DNA of 64,000 bases. Source: Cylindrotheca closterium. Its lineage: Eukaryota > Bacillariophyta > Bacillariophyceae > Bacillariales > Bacillariaceae. A program made the translations under genes and the position numbers. Below are positions 21,337-29,671 of this stretch, one piece after another. The notes beneath the pieces are model-generated. The model was not told the DNA's origin, made no database searches, and was given only the letters and a program-made list of their open reading frames with translations. Positions within the stretch are counted from its first letter, which is position 1. Every line of letters starts with the position of its first letter. The stretch lies in assembly GCA_933822405.4 (NCBI GenBank), contig CAKOGP040001836.1:310001-374000 (forward strand). The letters are read 5' to 3'.

Positions 21337-22194
21337 ATGAACCGTATCCTTGTTCATAGGCCTCGGGTACATGAACTACGTCGTATTTCTAAACAAAGAG
21401 GTTTCGCCACCAAGACAAAAGAGGCTGAACGAAGTGCGCAGGCAAAATCCTTCGAGTTCTATCGCAAAAGACAATCCAAATCATGGTTTCGAGGGGAAAG
21501 AAAGCTAAGAAAGCTAACACCAGAGGAACGAAACGTCCAGGTTGCCTGGTACCTCTCTGCAGTTGTTATTGGTGCGATTGGAGCTACTTATGCCTCCGTT
21601 CCACTTTATAAAATGTTTTGTCAGGCAACGGGGTTTGGAGGAACAACCCAACGAGTGGTTTTTGGTGATGACGGAAAGCCCAATGCATTGGAATCAGCAT
21701 TCCGATCTGTTTTGCAGAAGATTGCGCCAAAGTCTTCAGCCAAAGTTCATACTTGGACGGATGAAGAAGCAGCGTCTAGGCTTGCATCCCTACGACCTGT
21801 TAGCGATGCGAATCTGATTACAGTTCGATTTGACACCACTATAGGCGATGTCATGCCTTGGTCCTTTGTGCCAGTACAGCTTGATGTCAAGGTGGTCCCA
21901 GGAGAGACAGCTTTAAGCTTTTTTCGTGTAACCAATCATTCAGATAAGGCAATCACCGGTGTTGCAACGTACAACGTGCACCCTCCAAAGGCTGGACTAT
22001 ATTTTCAGAAAATCCAGTGCTTTTGCTTTGAAGAGCAACGATTGCTACCTGGAGAGACAGTTGATATGCCAGTTTTCTTCTTTGTTGACCCTGAAATCTT
22101 AGACGATCCACAGATTTCGTACATTACAGATATCACACTGAGCTACACGTTTTTCCAGACAGATGAAGATGATGATACTGACGAAGAAGATTAA
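21337..22194 (+). CDS. COX11: Cytochrome c oxidase assembly protein COX11 (CtaG)
   Basis: Inner-membrane copper chaperone that inserts copper into the CuB site of cytochrome oxidase subunit 1. The 285-residue single-exon protein has a basic N-terminal mitochondrial presequence (RGFATKTKEAERS). One transmembrane helix follows (VAWYLSAVVIGAIGATYASVP), then the family start VPLYKMFCQATGFGGTTQ and an intermembrane-space beta domain with copper-binding CFCFEEQ (about residues 227-233) and MPVFFFVDPE. The family usually moves directly from the first block into the beta domain. Here an insertion of about 40 residues (FRSVLQKIAPKSSAKVHTWTDEEAAS and neighbours) separates them. The tail is acidic (DEDDDTDEED). 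The gene is convergent with the MIF gene. Confidence 0.95.
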   Translation: MNRILVHRPRVHELRRISKQRGFATKTKEAERSAQAKSFEFYRKRQSKSWFRGERKLRKLTPEERNVQVAWYLSAVVIGAIGATYASVPLYKMFCQATGFGGTTQRVVFGDDGKPNALESAFRSVLQKIAPKSSAKVHTWTDEEAASRLASLRPVSDANLITVRFDTTIGDVMPWSFVPVQLDVKVVPGETALSFFRVTNHSDKAITGVATYNVHPPKAGLYFQKIQCFCFEEQRLLPGETVDMPVFFFVDPEILDDPQISYITDITLSYTFFQTDEDDDTDEED

Positions 22195-22214
22195 ACTATG
22201 ACTTTTTGATTAGT

Positions 22215-22341
22215 CTATCCGATAGATATTCGCCTCCTCCTACCAAAATTAGCCCTTGGCATATCGTGACCTTGTGATATTTGCCTATCCAGCAAACGTT
22301 CGCCTGCTCCAACCAACATTAGCCCTTGGCATATCTTAACG
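22215..22341 (-). repeat. Duplicated terminal exon of the MIF-like gene, distal copy decayed
   Basis: Bases 22215-22271 and 22285-22341 are direct repeats of about 57 bases at an offset of 70, with roughly a dozen differences. The proximal copy (22334-22285) is the functional last exon, preceded by a TAAG acceptor. The distal copy reads to a stop in the same frame, but its acceptor is CACG and its conserved VGW/TFA residues are lost. Confidence 0.8.
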
Positions 22342-23061
22342 AACAGAATAAAAGTCAGAGAGAATTCCCAGCAAGAATGGCACAAATTGAAATTTTAAAA
22401 AATTACCATGAAAATTGATGTATATGCGGTCCTCAGAAATGTCCCATGGCTCAAGCAAGTCAGTAACGTCAGATGTAATCTTTCCATTAGATTCCATTGC
22501 AATAGATCCAATCTAATCGAACAACAAGAAAGACAAAGGAGAATCCAGCCATGAGCATCGTCCTTGAAATTCTCCTGAATAAATCATCGTCACTACGCAG
22601 ATCCCAATAGCGCACGTACCGAGTATAAGTTTCCAAGTGCTGTTGGTGCATCTGTTCCTCCGAAGATTACACTTGCATTGTCGTTGATGCTGACAGCTAT
22701 GTAACTTTCTGGCTTTCCAGTATGCTGGCAGATAATTTTGGAGCATGCTGAAAAGAAGCCACCGAAATCGTCCGGTTAGTGCGATTGCCATTGTATCGAA
22801 ACTTTACGTGCCTTTCAAGACAACCTCACCTTTCATGATCTCCATCTTCTTGTCTCCCAAATCAACATTTGTGACCAGAAGAAGTGAAGGGTCGCCGGGT
22901 AAAGAGTTGAATGGATGGGTGCCAGCACAAGGTGGTTCGTTTTGCGACTCGTTCATGCTGAGGATCAAGCGGTCAGTTCGATTGGTTCTTGAAGACGAAG
23001 TGAAAGCGAGAACTGAAGTTGACAGTTGCAACAACCAGACGACGACAACTGAGGCTTTCAT
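22285..23061 (-). CDS. MIF-family tautomerase with N-terminal presequence
   Basis: Macrophage migration inhibitory factor / D-dopachrome tautomerase family. Four exons, 23061-22830, 22747-22620, 22512-22407 and 22334-22285 (introns 82, 107 and 72 nt), all joined in frame, give 171 residues. Family signatures are VTNVDL, ACSKIICQHTGKPESYIAV, FGGTDAPTAL, GSIAMESN, DRIYINF and a C-terminal ANVGWSRRTFAG. The catalytic N-terminal proline of the family corresponds to the proline in GDPSLLLVTNV, here at about residue 59. It is preceded by a signal peptide (MKASVVVVWLLQLSTSVLA, then FTSS) and a linker, so activity would require cleavage just before that proline. The LA-F junction resembles the diatom plastid-import motif. 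Plastid or secreted location is inferred. Confidence 0.85.
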
Positions 23062-23358
23062 TTGATGAAAGATATGATTTCGTACCGTACAATCAATATT
23101 CTTTCTGCCTGGTACCAGGTCGTACTAGCTGATGCCATTCTCAATTCAATATTCCGATCTGGATCTTGTGTCCGTACTTGGTACGTATAGCCTGACGAGA
23201 CCTGATATCAAGTTAACAGTAAGCTTGCTCGTAGAGGAAAGAGAGGGAAGGGAAGACTACCTGATAGCGGTACAGTATCCACAACGAATTGACGAAGTCA
23301 TGATATAAATGCACATGCTATAATAACTATTCATCAGCTAGAGTTGCGTCAAAGTTTC
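23062..23358. promoter_or_regulatory. Intergenic, promoter of the MIF-like gene; GTAC-rich
   Basis: Just upstream of the minus-strand start are CGTACCGTAC (23081), CTGGTACCAG (23111) and CGTACTTGGTACGTAT (about 23173). The rest is the 3' UTR side of the LRR gene. No gene is seen. Confidence 0.4.
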
Positions 23359-24917
23359 TTAGAACCCAAGGAGCGCTCGGCGATCGGGAGTTCGAAGCTT
23401 GGCAATAGGGCAAGGTGGTTCGCAGCAGGTGCAGCAATCAGAGCTGCAAGCAACAGCACTTTTACAGTCAGCACCAAGGGCAACCAATCCCAAGTCACAG
23501 ATTTCATTTGGCATGGTAACATTCTGCATGTTGTTGTCTTCCAAACCCAAAATCTGCAGAGATGTCATGGCGCCAATTTCGGACGGAATATCCCCCGAAA
23601 AGACGTTTCCAAACAGCCAAAGTTGTTCCATGTTGGTCAGCAAACCAAGCTCTGTTGGTAGCGATCCACTCAAAGCATTGTTACTGAGGGAAAGACTGGC
23701 CAACGTGGACACATGACTCAATGCTTTTGGGAATTGGCCGGAAAATTTGTTGTCGTCCAACCAAATTTCTTGAATCTCTTTGAATTTTGGTAAGAAGGAC
23801 TCGAGTTCTCCTTCAAAGCCACAATCGTAAGCGTAGAGAGCTTCAAGTCGAGGAATCTGGGTGATTTCATCAGGCAAGGTATTGTTGAAGAGAATGCCAC
23901 CTATATCGAGGTAGACCAATTGCTTCAAGTTTTTGAAAATGCTTCCGTCAAAGTCACCGACAATGTTCGAATTGGCCATTTCCAAAATGCCTGTACAGTA
24001 AAGTGTAAAATCCAACAGTTAGAGCACTGCCCTTGTCAACATTCATCGAATATGATTGTATGTAGTGTAAACTTACGGAGATCAGTGAGGCGGCCAATAT
24101 AGGAAGGAATTCCCTCAGCAGTGAAACCAGTATCTTCAAAGTCAAGAAGTCGCAACTTGGACATTTGACCGATCCATCGAAGTTCTTGGTCTTCATTGAT
24201 AAGTTCATTGTCATCAAGTTCCAAAGCTAGAAGATGCTTCTTGAGCATTGTGACTTCCATAGGGAATACTCCCTTGAGTCCATTGGAGGTCAAGTTCAAC
24301 CCAACAATGTTTCCATTATCGCAACGGACGCCGGTCCAGGAGCATTCATCTTGGTCGCTGATCCATCCATCGTCGCGGACCCAGCTATTCAGTCCTTCAT
24401 TTGTAGCGTAGTAGATAGACGCAAGGGCAAAGCGTTGTCGGATGCGGGAGTCGCCATAGATTTGAATATCAGAGTTCTTCATCAGCCAATTGTAGGCCGA
24501 GAAAGTGTAAGACTTGTCATCCAAGAGAATCTTCTTGTCGACAAATTGTGTCAGATAATCAAAGACCCCATCCTCAAGACTGGTTGGGGGGTTAGTTCCA
24601 GAATTGGATCCACCAGAATTGGATCCACCAGAATTGGAACCACCACCAGAAGAACCGCCAGAGCCGTTGGCCGGCATGGAACCTGCGGCATCTTCACTCT
24701 TGCCTCCCGACATGGCAATGGCAAAGCCTCCAACAATGAGGACAACACCAAGGATGATCAAGTACTTGGCCTTGCTTCCGCGTCGTGGTCGGAAACCAAC
24801 TCCCTTGGGACTGGAAATTTCATCGCCGGGGCGATTCTGGTACCAATCTTCGTCGTCATGGTAGTCGTCTGCCTGAACGGCGTGTCCATCTTCACTCAGT
24901 ACAAGGTCATTCATCAT
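23359..24917 (-). CDS. Membrane-anchored leucine-rich-repeat protein (diatom LRR family, member 1)
   Basis: Two exons, 24917-24077 and 23990-23359 (86-nt intron), give 490 residues. There is an acidic cytoplasmic tail of about 50 residues, one transmembrane helix (YLIILGVVLIVGGFAIAMS), and a Gly/Ser/Asn linker containing three near-identical GGSNS units. A helical cap follows (FALASIYYATN), then an LRR N-cap like that of plant receptor proteins (ECSWTGVRCDN), about nine LxxLxLxxNxLxGxIPxx-type repeats, and a C-terminal cysteine cluster CSSDCCTCC. No kinase domain is present. The overall plan is a type II surface protein with an extracellular or lumenal LRR domain; the ligand is unknown. The gene is divergent from a paralogue 553 bases away. 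Confidence 0.88.
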
Positions 24918-25470
24918 TCTCTATTTTTCTTTTGTTCTTTGTCTGTTTTGTTTTGGAGATTGCTCGACCGAAGTTGTTATATTATGTTTTATATTATGTA
25001 AAACAAGTCTTTCGTGGCAATGCAATGCTCAACAATCTTTCTCTCACAGAAAACAGCCACAGTCGCCAAAGAAAAACAATGCTCGTTCAATTTGTCGGGT
25101 GCAGAAGAAACGGACCTGTCCCTTTCCGTTCGGCCGGCTGTCTTTGGCCGCTATCTATGCCGGCATTGGATCTTGCAATGGGGCTGGCGTGTTCTTTTAC
25201 AAACAGTCTTGCATCGTCCGACTACGGGCCGGCGTAACTTCTATTTAACGCGTCGACAAGATACGACACACCTAATACGATTTAGTATACGTACATGGAT
25301 ATTTTTGTATGTGTGTCGTGCAGAAATGCGGAGAAGGCGCGCTCAACGGATGTGTCAGGAAAAAAAAGAGGGAAGGATCAATAATCATCGATCAAGAGAA
25401 GGCTCTGTTCACTCCAACACTTTGTGAACTTCCCCATCAACAAGCCAAATCAAAAGAAGCACAGTTCAAA
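24918..25470. promoter_or_regulatory. Shared promoter region between two divergent LRR genes
   Basis: 553 bases. CT- and TTTTG-rich leader next to the minus gene, GTATACGTACATGG near 25286, and an in-frame but non-ATG extension in front of the plus gene. No separate gene is supported. Confidence 0.35.
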
Positions 25471-26886
25471 ATGGAGGGAGTTGAAGTCGAGCAACACGAA
25501 TTCAGCAATCAAGGAAAAAGTGGTTGGAATCGTCGCAAGTATGCCGTCATTGCGGCCATTGTTGTGGGATTGGGTGCCATTGGGGCCGGAGTCGGCCTTG
25601 CAGTGACTTCTGGAAATGAGGAACCCATTGACAACGTTCCTTCTCCTTCAGTTGGTCGTCCCACCACTCCTGGTCCCACGCCTACCAATGCTCCCAACAT
25701 TCGCCAAGTCATCTTGAACAATGCCCGCTTTGGAGGAACCGAGTTCGACAATGCGAACAGTTATCAATCAAGAGCACTCGAATGGGTTTTGACTCAAGAC
25801 ATTCCTCTTACCAACTTTCCTGACATGGACCAAGAGGAACAAACCATGCAACTTTATGGATTGGCTTGTTTGTTCTACGCCACTTATGCTACCGAAAGTG
25901 ACTGGACTGACCATCACTATGGAAACGACGTTGCGCTTCCTGGATGGTTGGATAGCAAGGGATGGGTCCAAGACGCTTCGGATGTCTGTAACTGGTATGG
26001 TCTTACTTGTAACGCAAAGGGACAAGTTGTCAAGATTGAACTGGATACCAATGGGTTGACAGGATCGATCCCAGCTGAGATTACATACCTGAAGGAAAGT
26101 CTACAATACATTGATCTATTCAACAATATCATTCACAACAAGGGTGATAAGGGAAACGCATGGCTCGGAGAATTGACCAACTTGAAGTACCTCTACTTCG
26201 GACAAACATCGTTCCAATACGATGGAATTCCTACCGAAATTGGACTTCTTACCAATCTCGTGGAATTGGACTGTTCGTACACTCTCTACTTTGGAAAGTT
26301 GGATGGACAAACATTTTCAAAATTGTCCAACTTGAACTACCTTGTCATCGATGGTAACTCTTTCAACAGCACACTCCCTCAAGAGTTGATTGACTTGCCA
26401 AACTTGGAATACTTGTACGCCGGAAACAGTTTTGTGGAAGGCAGTCTAGATTTCATTTCTCAGATGCCCAAGATTTACGAACTCTGGCTTGATGACAATC
26501 CAGGAATTGTTGGAAGTCTCCCAGCCTCCATTGGAGCTGCCTCGAACTTGGCCAGTTTCTCCGCCACCGGCTGTGGGCTTGATGGCAGCATTCCAGCCGA
26601 GGTTGGACAAATGAGCGATTTGGTACAGATGTGGTTGTACGACAATAAATTGTCCGGATCTGTGCCTTCTACCCTTGGAAACTTGAAGAAACTAAAGCTG
26701 TTCCAAATCCAAAAGAACCAGATTGGAGGAACGGTTCCCGAGGAGCTTTGCTTGAAGCGAAGACCTCTTGGACGACTTGAAATCATGGAAGCAGATTGTG
26801 ATGGCAAAGTCGAATGTTCCGATACATGTTGCACTTGCTGTGGAGAACACTGCATCGACATGCGCCGCAAGAAACGCGGTTTGTAA
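25471..26886 (+). CDS. Membrane-anchored leucine-rich-repeat protein (diatom LRR family, member 2)
   Basis: 471 residues, intronless. A short cytoplasmic tail, a transmembrane helix (YAVIAAIVVGLGAIGAGVGLA), a Pro/Thr-rich linker, the cap GLACLFYATYATESDW, the N-cap CNWYGLTC, about ten LRRs (for example LTGSIPAEI, LSGSVPSTLGNL) and the C-terminal CSDTCCTCCGEHC, ending in a basic tail (RRKKRGL). It shares its whole architecture with the genes at 23.4 kb and 31.9 kb but lacks their intron in the LRR region, so it either lost the intron or is the retrocopied or ancestral form. Function unknown. Confidence 0.88.
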   Translation: MEGVEVEQHEFSNQGKSGWNRRKYAVIAAIVVGLGAIGAGVGLAVTSGNEEPIDNVPSPSVGRPTTPGPTPTNAPNIRQVILNNARFGGTEFDNANSYQSRALEWVLTQDIPLTNFPDMDQEEQTMQLYGLACLFYATYATESDWTDHHYGNDVALPGWLDSKGWVQDASDVCNWYGLTCNAKGQVVKIELDTNGLTGSIPAEITYLKESLQYIDLFNNIIHNKGDKGNAWLGELTNLKYLYFGQTSFQYDGIPTEIGLLTNLVELDCSYTLYFGKLDGQTFSKLSNLNYLVIDGNSFNSTLPQELIDLPNLEYLYAGNSFVEGSLDFISQMPKIYELWLDDNPGIVGSLPASIGAASNLASFSATGCGLDGSIPAEVGQMSDLVQMWLYDNKLSGSVPSTLGNLKKLKLFQIQKNQIGGTVPEELCLKRRPLGRLEIMEADCDGKVECSDTCCTCCGEHCIDMRRKKRGL

Positions 26887-27312
26887 TTCCAATTCCTCTC
26901 AAACCCTATGTTTAGTTCTTGCAAGACATCAGATTCATAAAGTATATAGTGTTTAAATAAGCGTGTTAAAAGCTTATGAACAGCTTTTCTTTCTGAAAGA
27001 CGATAGGATATGCCAAGAGACTTGCAGTCAGATTTTTGCCTAACAAAGAATTGTATTTTATTAATCCAAGGAGCAATACAAATGAATACCACGGGCAGAT
27101 AGACCTAGTTTCTATGTAACTTATAGCAGTCGTTGACTTGACAAAACGGGGAAAATGACGCATACATTTTTAGTAATTGGTGCCTCAAATTAAAAAAACA
27201 CTTTCAGGATTCTTTTAGGATGACAATATCTCATTTGCAATCCGAATTGTGTGGTGATCTCAATGCGGACCGCCGTCGTCTTCCAGAAAACTTATTAATT
27301 TTCCATGATCAT
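26887..27312. other. Intergenic between convergent LRR and hypothetical genes
   Basis: 426 AT-rich bases, the facing 3' UTRs of two convergent genes. Nothing beyond short spurious open frames is seen. Confidence 0.4.
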
Positions 27313-27836
27313 CTAGTCCTCAATAGGGATTGGATCGTGCAACTGTGTCGTCGTGATGACGAAAATAAAAGTTAGTATTGCTGTATTGTTCTCTGGTTGA
27401 CGTTTTTACAAACGTAATTGCGAGGCGAGAATACCCAACTTACCGCATGACTAACCTCTAGCCACCCTCGAGCAACGGCGACGCGAGATTTGCACTCATC
27501 ATCGGATTGGATGGTCTCTGGATCGTGCTCATGGTGCCATTCCAGCATATTTTCAATCGATGCTTTCACGCTAAGGCTTTCGTTTTGGTAAGATAGAAGA
27601 GTGATATTCGACTTCTTTTTTCCCTCTTCTTTGAGAGCCGTGAGACCTCGTCCTCGAAGCGTACTGCTGTAGCAACCATTGGACGACTCCACGGGTCGAA
27701 AAAAGAGGTGGCTAGGGCTCATTCCTTGATAGTCAATGTTGCATGGTAGTATGTGACAAGTCTGTTCGTTTGACAAAAATGACGGTGAAGGGATTATAGC
27801 TTCTTCATTACAGTGATCAGTAGACTCAGAAGACAT
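27313..27836 (-). CDS. Hypothetical protein
   Basis: Not recognised. Exon 1 runs from ATG 27836 to 27444 and encodes 131 residues, with a Ser/Glu/Pro-rich start, LFFRPVESSNGCYSS, a basic stretch (EEGKKKS), and ENMLEWHHEHDPETIQSDDECKSRVAVARGWLE. The last segment looks like a real amphipathic helical unit. A strong GTAAGT donor at 27443 pairs with an AG at 27344-27343 in phase 0. It adds LHDPIPIED and a stop at 27313, giving 140 residues; reading through would instead end at 27372. No signal peptide or membrane helix. Existence and splicing are inferred from frame length and splice signals only. Confidence 0.4.
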
Positions 27837-28089
27837 CTTGGAAGGAAATGGGCTGCGACACAGTACAGGCGCGAGATGCAATGATTTGTGAAGAGTTCAA
27901 ACTGGAGCTTTTGACAGAGATAGACTTTTGGCGCGAATTTGTTTAGTCGAATGAGTCAATCATTCAATGATGCAAGCAGGCAGGTGAACAGAAGTTATAT
28001 ATAGAGATAGTAACTATTAGTACGAGAAAAAACATCTTGAGCAATGGCCCATTGGCACAACTGCAAGCACGAGATGTAGCGTCCGATGC

Positions 28090-29259
28090 CTATCGCTTTC
28101 GAACAGCAGAGGTGTCAGGTTCTGAAGCCATGAGCTGAACATGCTCCTCTTCAGTGGCTCGCTCAACATCGTCGGCTTTCTTGTCCAGTGGCTCTTCATC
28201 TTTCCGTTGGGCTGCAGTTTTTTCCAGCACGGAAACGTAGGAATAACGACCAGATCCCAATAGGACAACCACAATACCCGCCCCATTCAAGGGAGAGATA
28301 GGTGTCGCGAATATGATAGTTGAAATGGCAATCATCATGACTTGTTTGACATTCGCTGCGATACATAAGGTGAGGGGCGATGTGAGTTTGTTCGCCATCA
28401 GGGAAGAGATGTTCAGCGAAAAGGAGAAAACTCCACTTGTCAATACAACCGCAGCTGGGTAGAAAGATTCGAAAAGATCTTCACGCGTTGCAATTTCACC
28501 AATTTCCCCAGTGACGAAACTCAGGAAGATGCACTGAACCATCGCAAGGGGTGCCATGTGTCCTAATAGGTCTACAGGATGCAGCTTGAGTGATCCAGTG
28601 AGCATTTCTCCAGAGGCCACAACCTTCAACGAAGCCAGCAAAATACACAAGACTGTGTAGACAAATCCAAGTGCAGTGAAAACGTTGTCTCCAAATGTGG
28701 CCATTGCTACTCCGATAACAACAGGAACCACAGCGATGATACGTTTATTCGAAATCTCTTTGCCCAAACATAGACCCATGGCAATAGTGATTGCAGGTAC
28801 TAATGATCTCATGACCTGGTTAAAGTTGACGGACACATATCGAAGGGAGACATTTCCAACCGCAATATTCAATGAAAAGATGACCGAGAAGCCAAGAATG
28901 TATTTTCGACCTTTATCGTCGAGTTTTTTTCGATTGATTGTTCCAAGGAGAGACTGGAAAAAGCCCGTCGTCCCAGTTCTTGCATCATGTTCTATCGATC
29001 GAAAAATAACAAGGGATCCGATTGAGTTGCACACCATGTGAATGAACGATAAGAAATATGGGTAGTGAAAGTCAACGGTGGCAAAGGATGCCTTATTCAG
29101 TAGAGTAACTCCAATGTTGTTGGCCATCCAAAGCATGAGCCATACGCTGCGCCAAGAAAAGAGAAGAGGAGGGAAGCAATCCAAGGTGAATATGACTTCA
29201 GACCGAGCTTCATTAAAACAACAACAAAAGACATAAAACCAATCCTTACAATGAAACAT
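28090..29259 (-). CDS. Drug/metabolite superfamily transporter, triose-phosphate/nucleotide-sugar type
   Basis: 389 residues, single exon, with about nine to ten hydrophobic helices. Family features are [23 protein letters not shown] in the first helices, [24 protein letters not shown] (the hallmark NxxLxxxxVxFxQxxKSxxPxFT region), a GVAMATFGD helix and [26 protein letters not shown] in the second half. These place it with TPT-like nucleotide-sugar or phosphate-sugar antiporters. The usual lysine of the KSxxP motif is arginine here (RSLVP). A cytoplasmic Lys/Glu-rich tail ends the protein. Substrate and membrane (Golgi, ER or plastid envelope) cannot be decided; no plastid presequence is seen. 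Confidence 0.85.
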   Translation of the reverse strand: MFHCKDWFYVFCCCFNEARSEVIFTLDCFPPLLFSWRSVWLMLWMANNIGVTLLNKASFATVDFHYPYFLSFIHMVCNSIGSLVIFRSIEHDARTGTTGFFQSLLGTINRKKLDDKGRKYILGFSVIFSLNIAVGNVSLRYVSVNFNQVMRSLVPAITIAMGLCLGKEISNKRIIAVVPVVIGVAMATFGDNVFTALGFVYTVLCILLASLKVVASGEMLTGSLKLHPVDLLGHMAPLAMVQCIFLSFVTGEIGEIATREDLFESFYPAAVVLTSGVFSFSLNISSLMANKLTSPLTLCIAANVKQVMMIAISTIIFATPISPLNGAGIVVVLLGSGRYSYVSVLEKTAAQRKDEEPLDKKADDVERATEEEHVQLMASEPDTSAVRKR

Positions 29260-29649
29260 CGTTCATGAGAGACTTCATGTTACTGCTGTTGGAAGAGGAT
29301 GTCTACAGAAGTCGCTCAGTATAATCAAAGATCAAGAAGACCTTGATGAATCTTTTCCTTCTCAATTTTTTCCGCGGCATTGTCTCTCATGTCCCAAATC
29401 GCTGGTTTACCGTGAAATTGGAGTTTAGCACCGTTTCAAAACGTTTTTGCATCAGTTGGAGTCACCGTCCGTCCTCTTTGCGAGTACCACCTGGTCACGT
29501 GCAGAACAAGTTCCAAGTTGAAAGCCTTTGACACCGACACCAATCCTGACCTTTTCGACATACAAGCATGCCAGAAGTTAGTGTATCTCCAAATTGAAAG
29601 CCTTTTGACCCCCGATACCTACCCTGACCTTTCGTCACCAAATACAAGC
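29260..29649. promoter_or_regulatory. Promoter region between the transporter and the TLC-domain gene
   Basis: 390 bases between divergent genes. The last about 130 bases contain the first copy of an imperfect direct repeat that spans the TLC gene start and carries a short uORF (29568-29597). Confidence 0.45.
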
Positions 29650-29671
29650 ATGCCAGAAGTTGGTGTATCTC
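29514..29671 (+). repeat. Imperfect direct repeat spanning the TLC gene leader and start codon
   Basis: Units start at about 29514 and 29590, sharing TTGAAAGCC, CCTGACCTTTC and ATACAAGCATGCCAGAAGTT. The second unit supplies the gene's ATG (29650). The first has the same ATG context, but its frame reads MPEVSVSPN and stops, forming a nine-codon uORF that imitates the real N-terminus (MPEVGVSL). Confidence 0.8.

Noticed and set aside
22215..22271. Distal duplicate of the MIF last exon as the real exon
   Set aside because: Its acceptor is CACG rather than AG and it lacks the conserved VGW and TFA residues; the proximal copy has both.
24234..25001. Plus-strand 255-codon frame
   Set aside because: Antisense to the first LRR gene; no domain, and the Gly/Ser linker repeat explains its low-complexity part.
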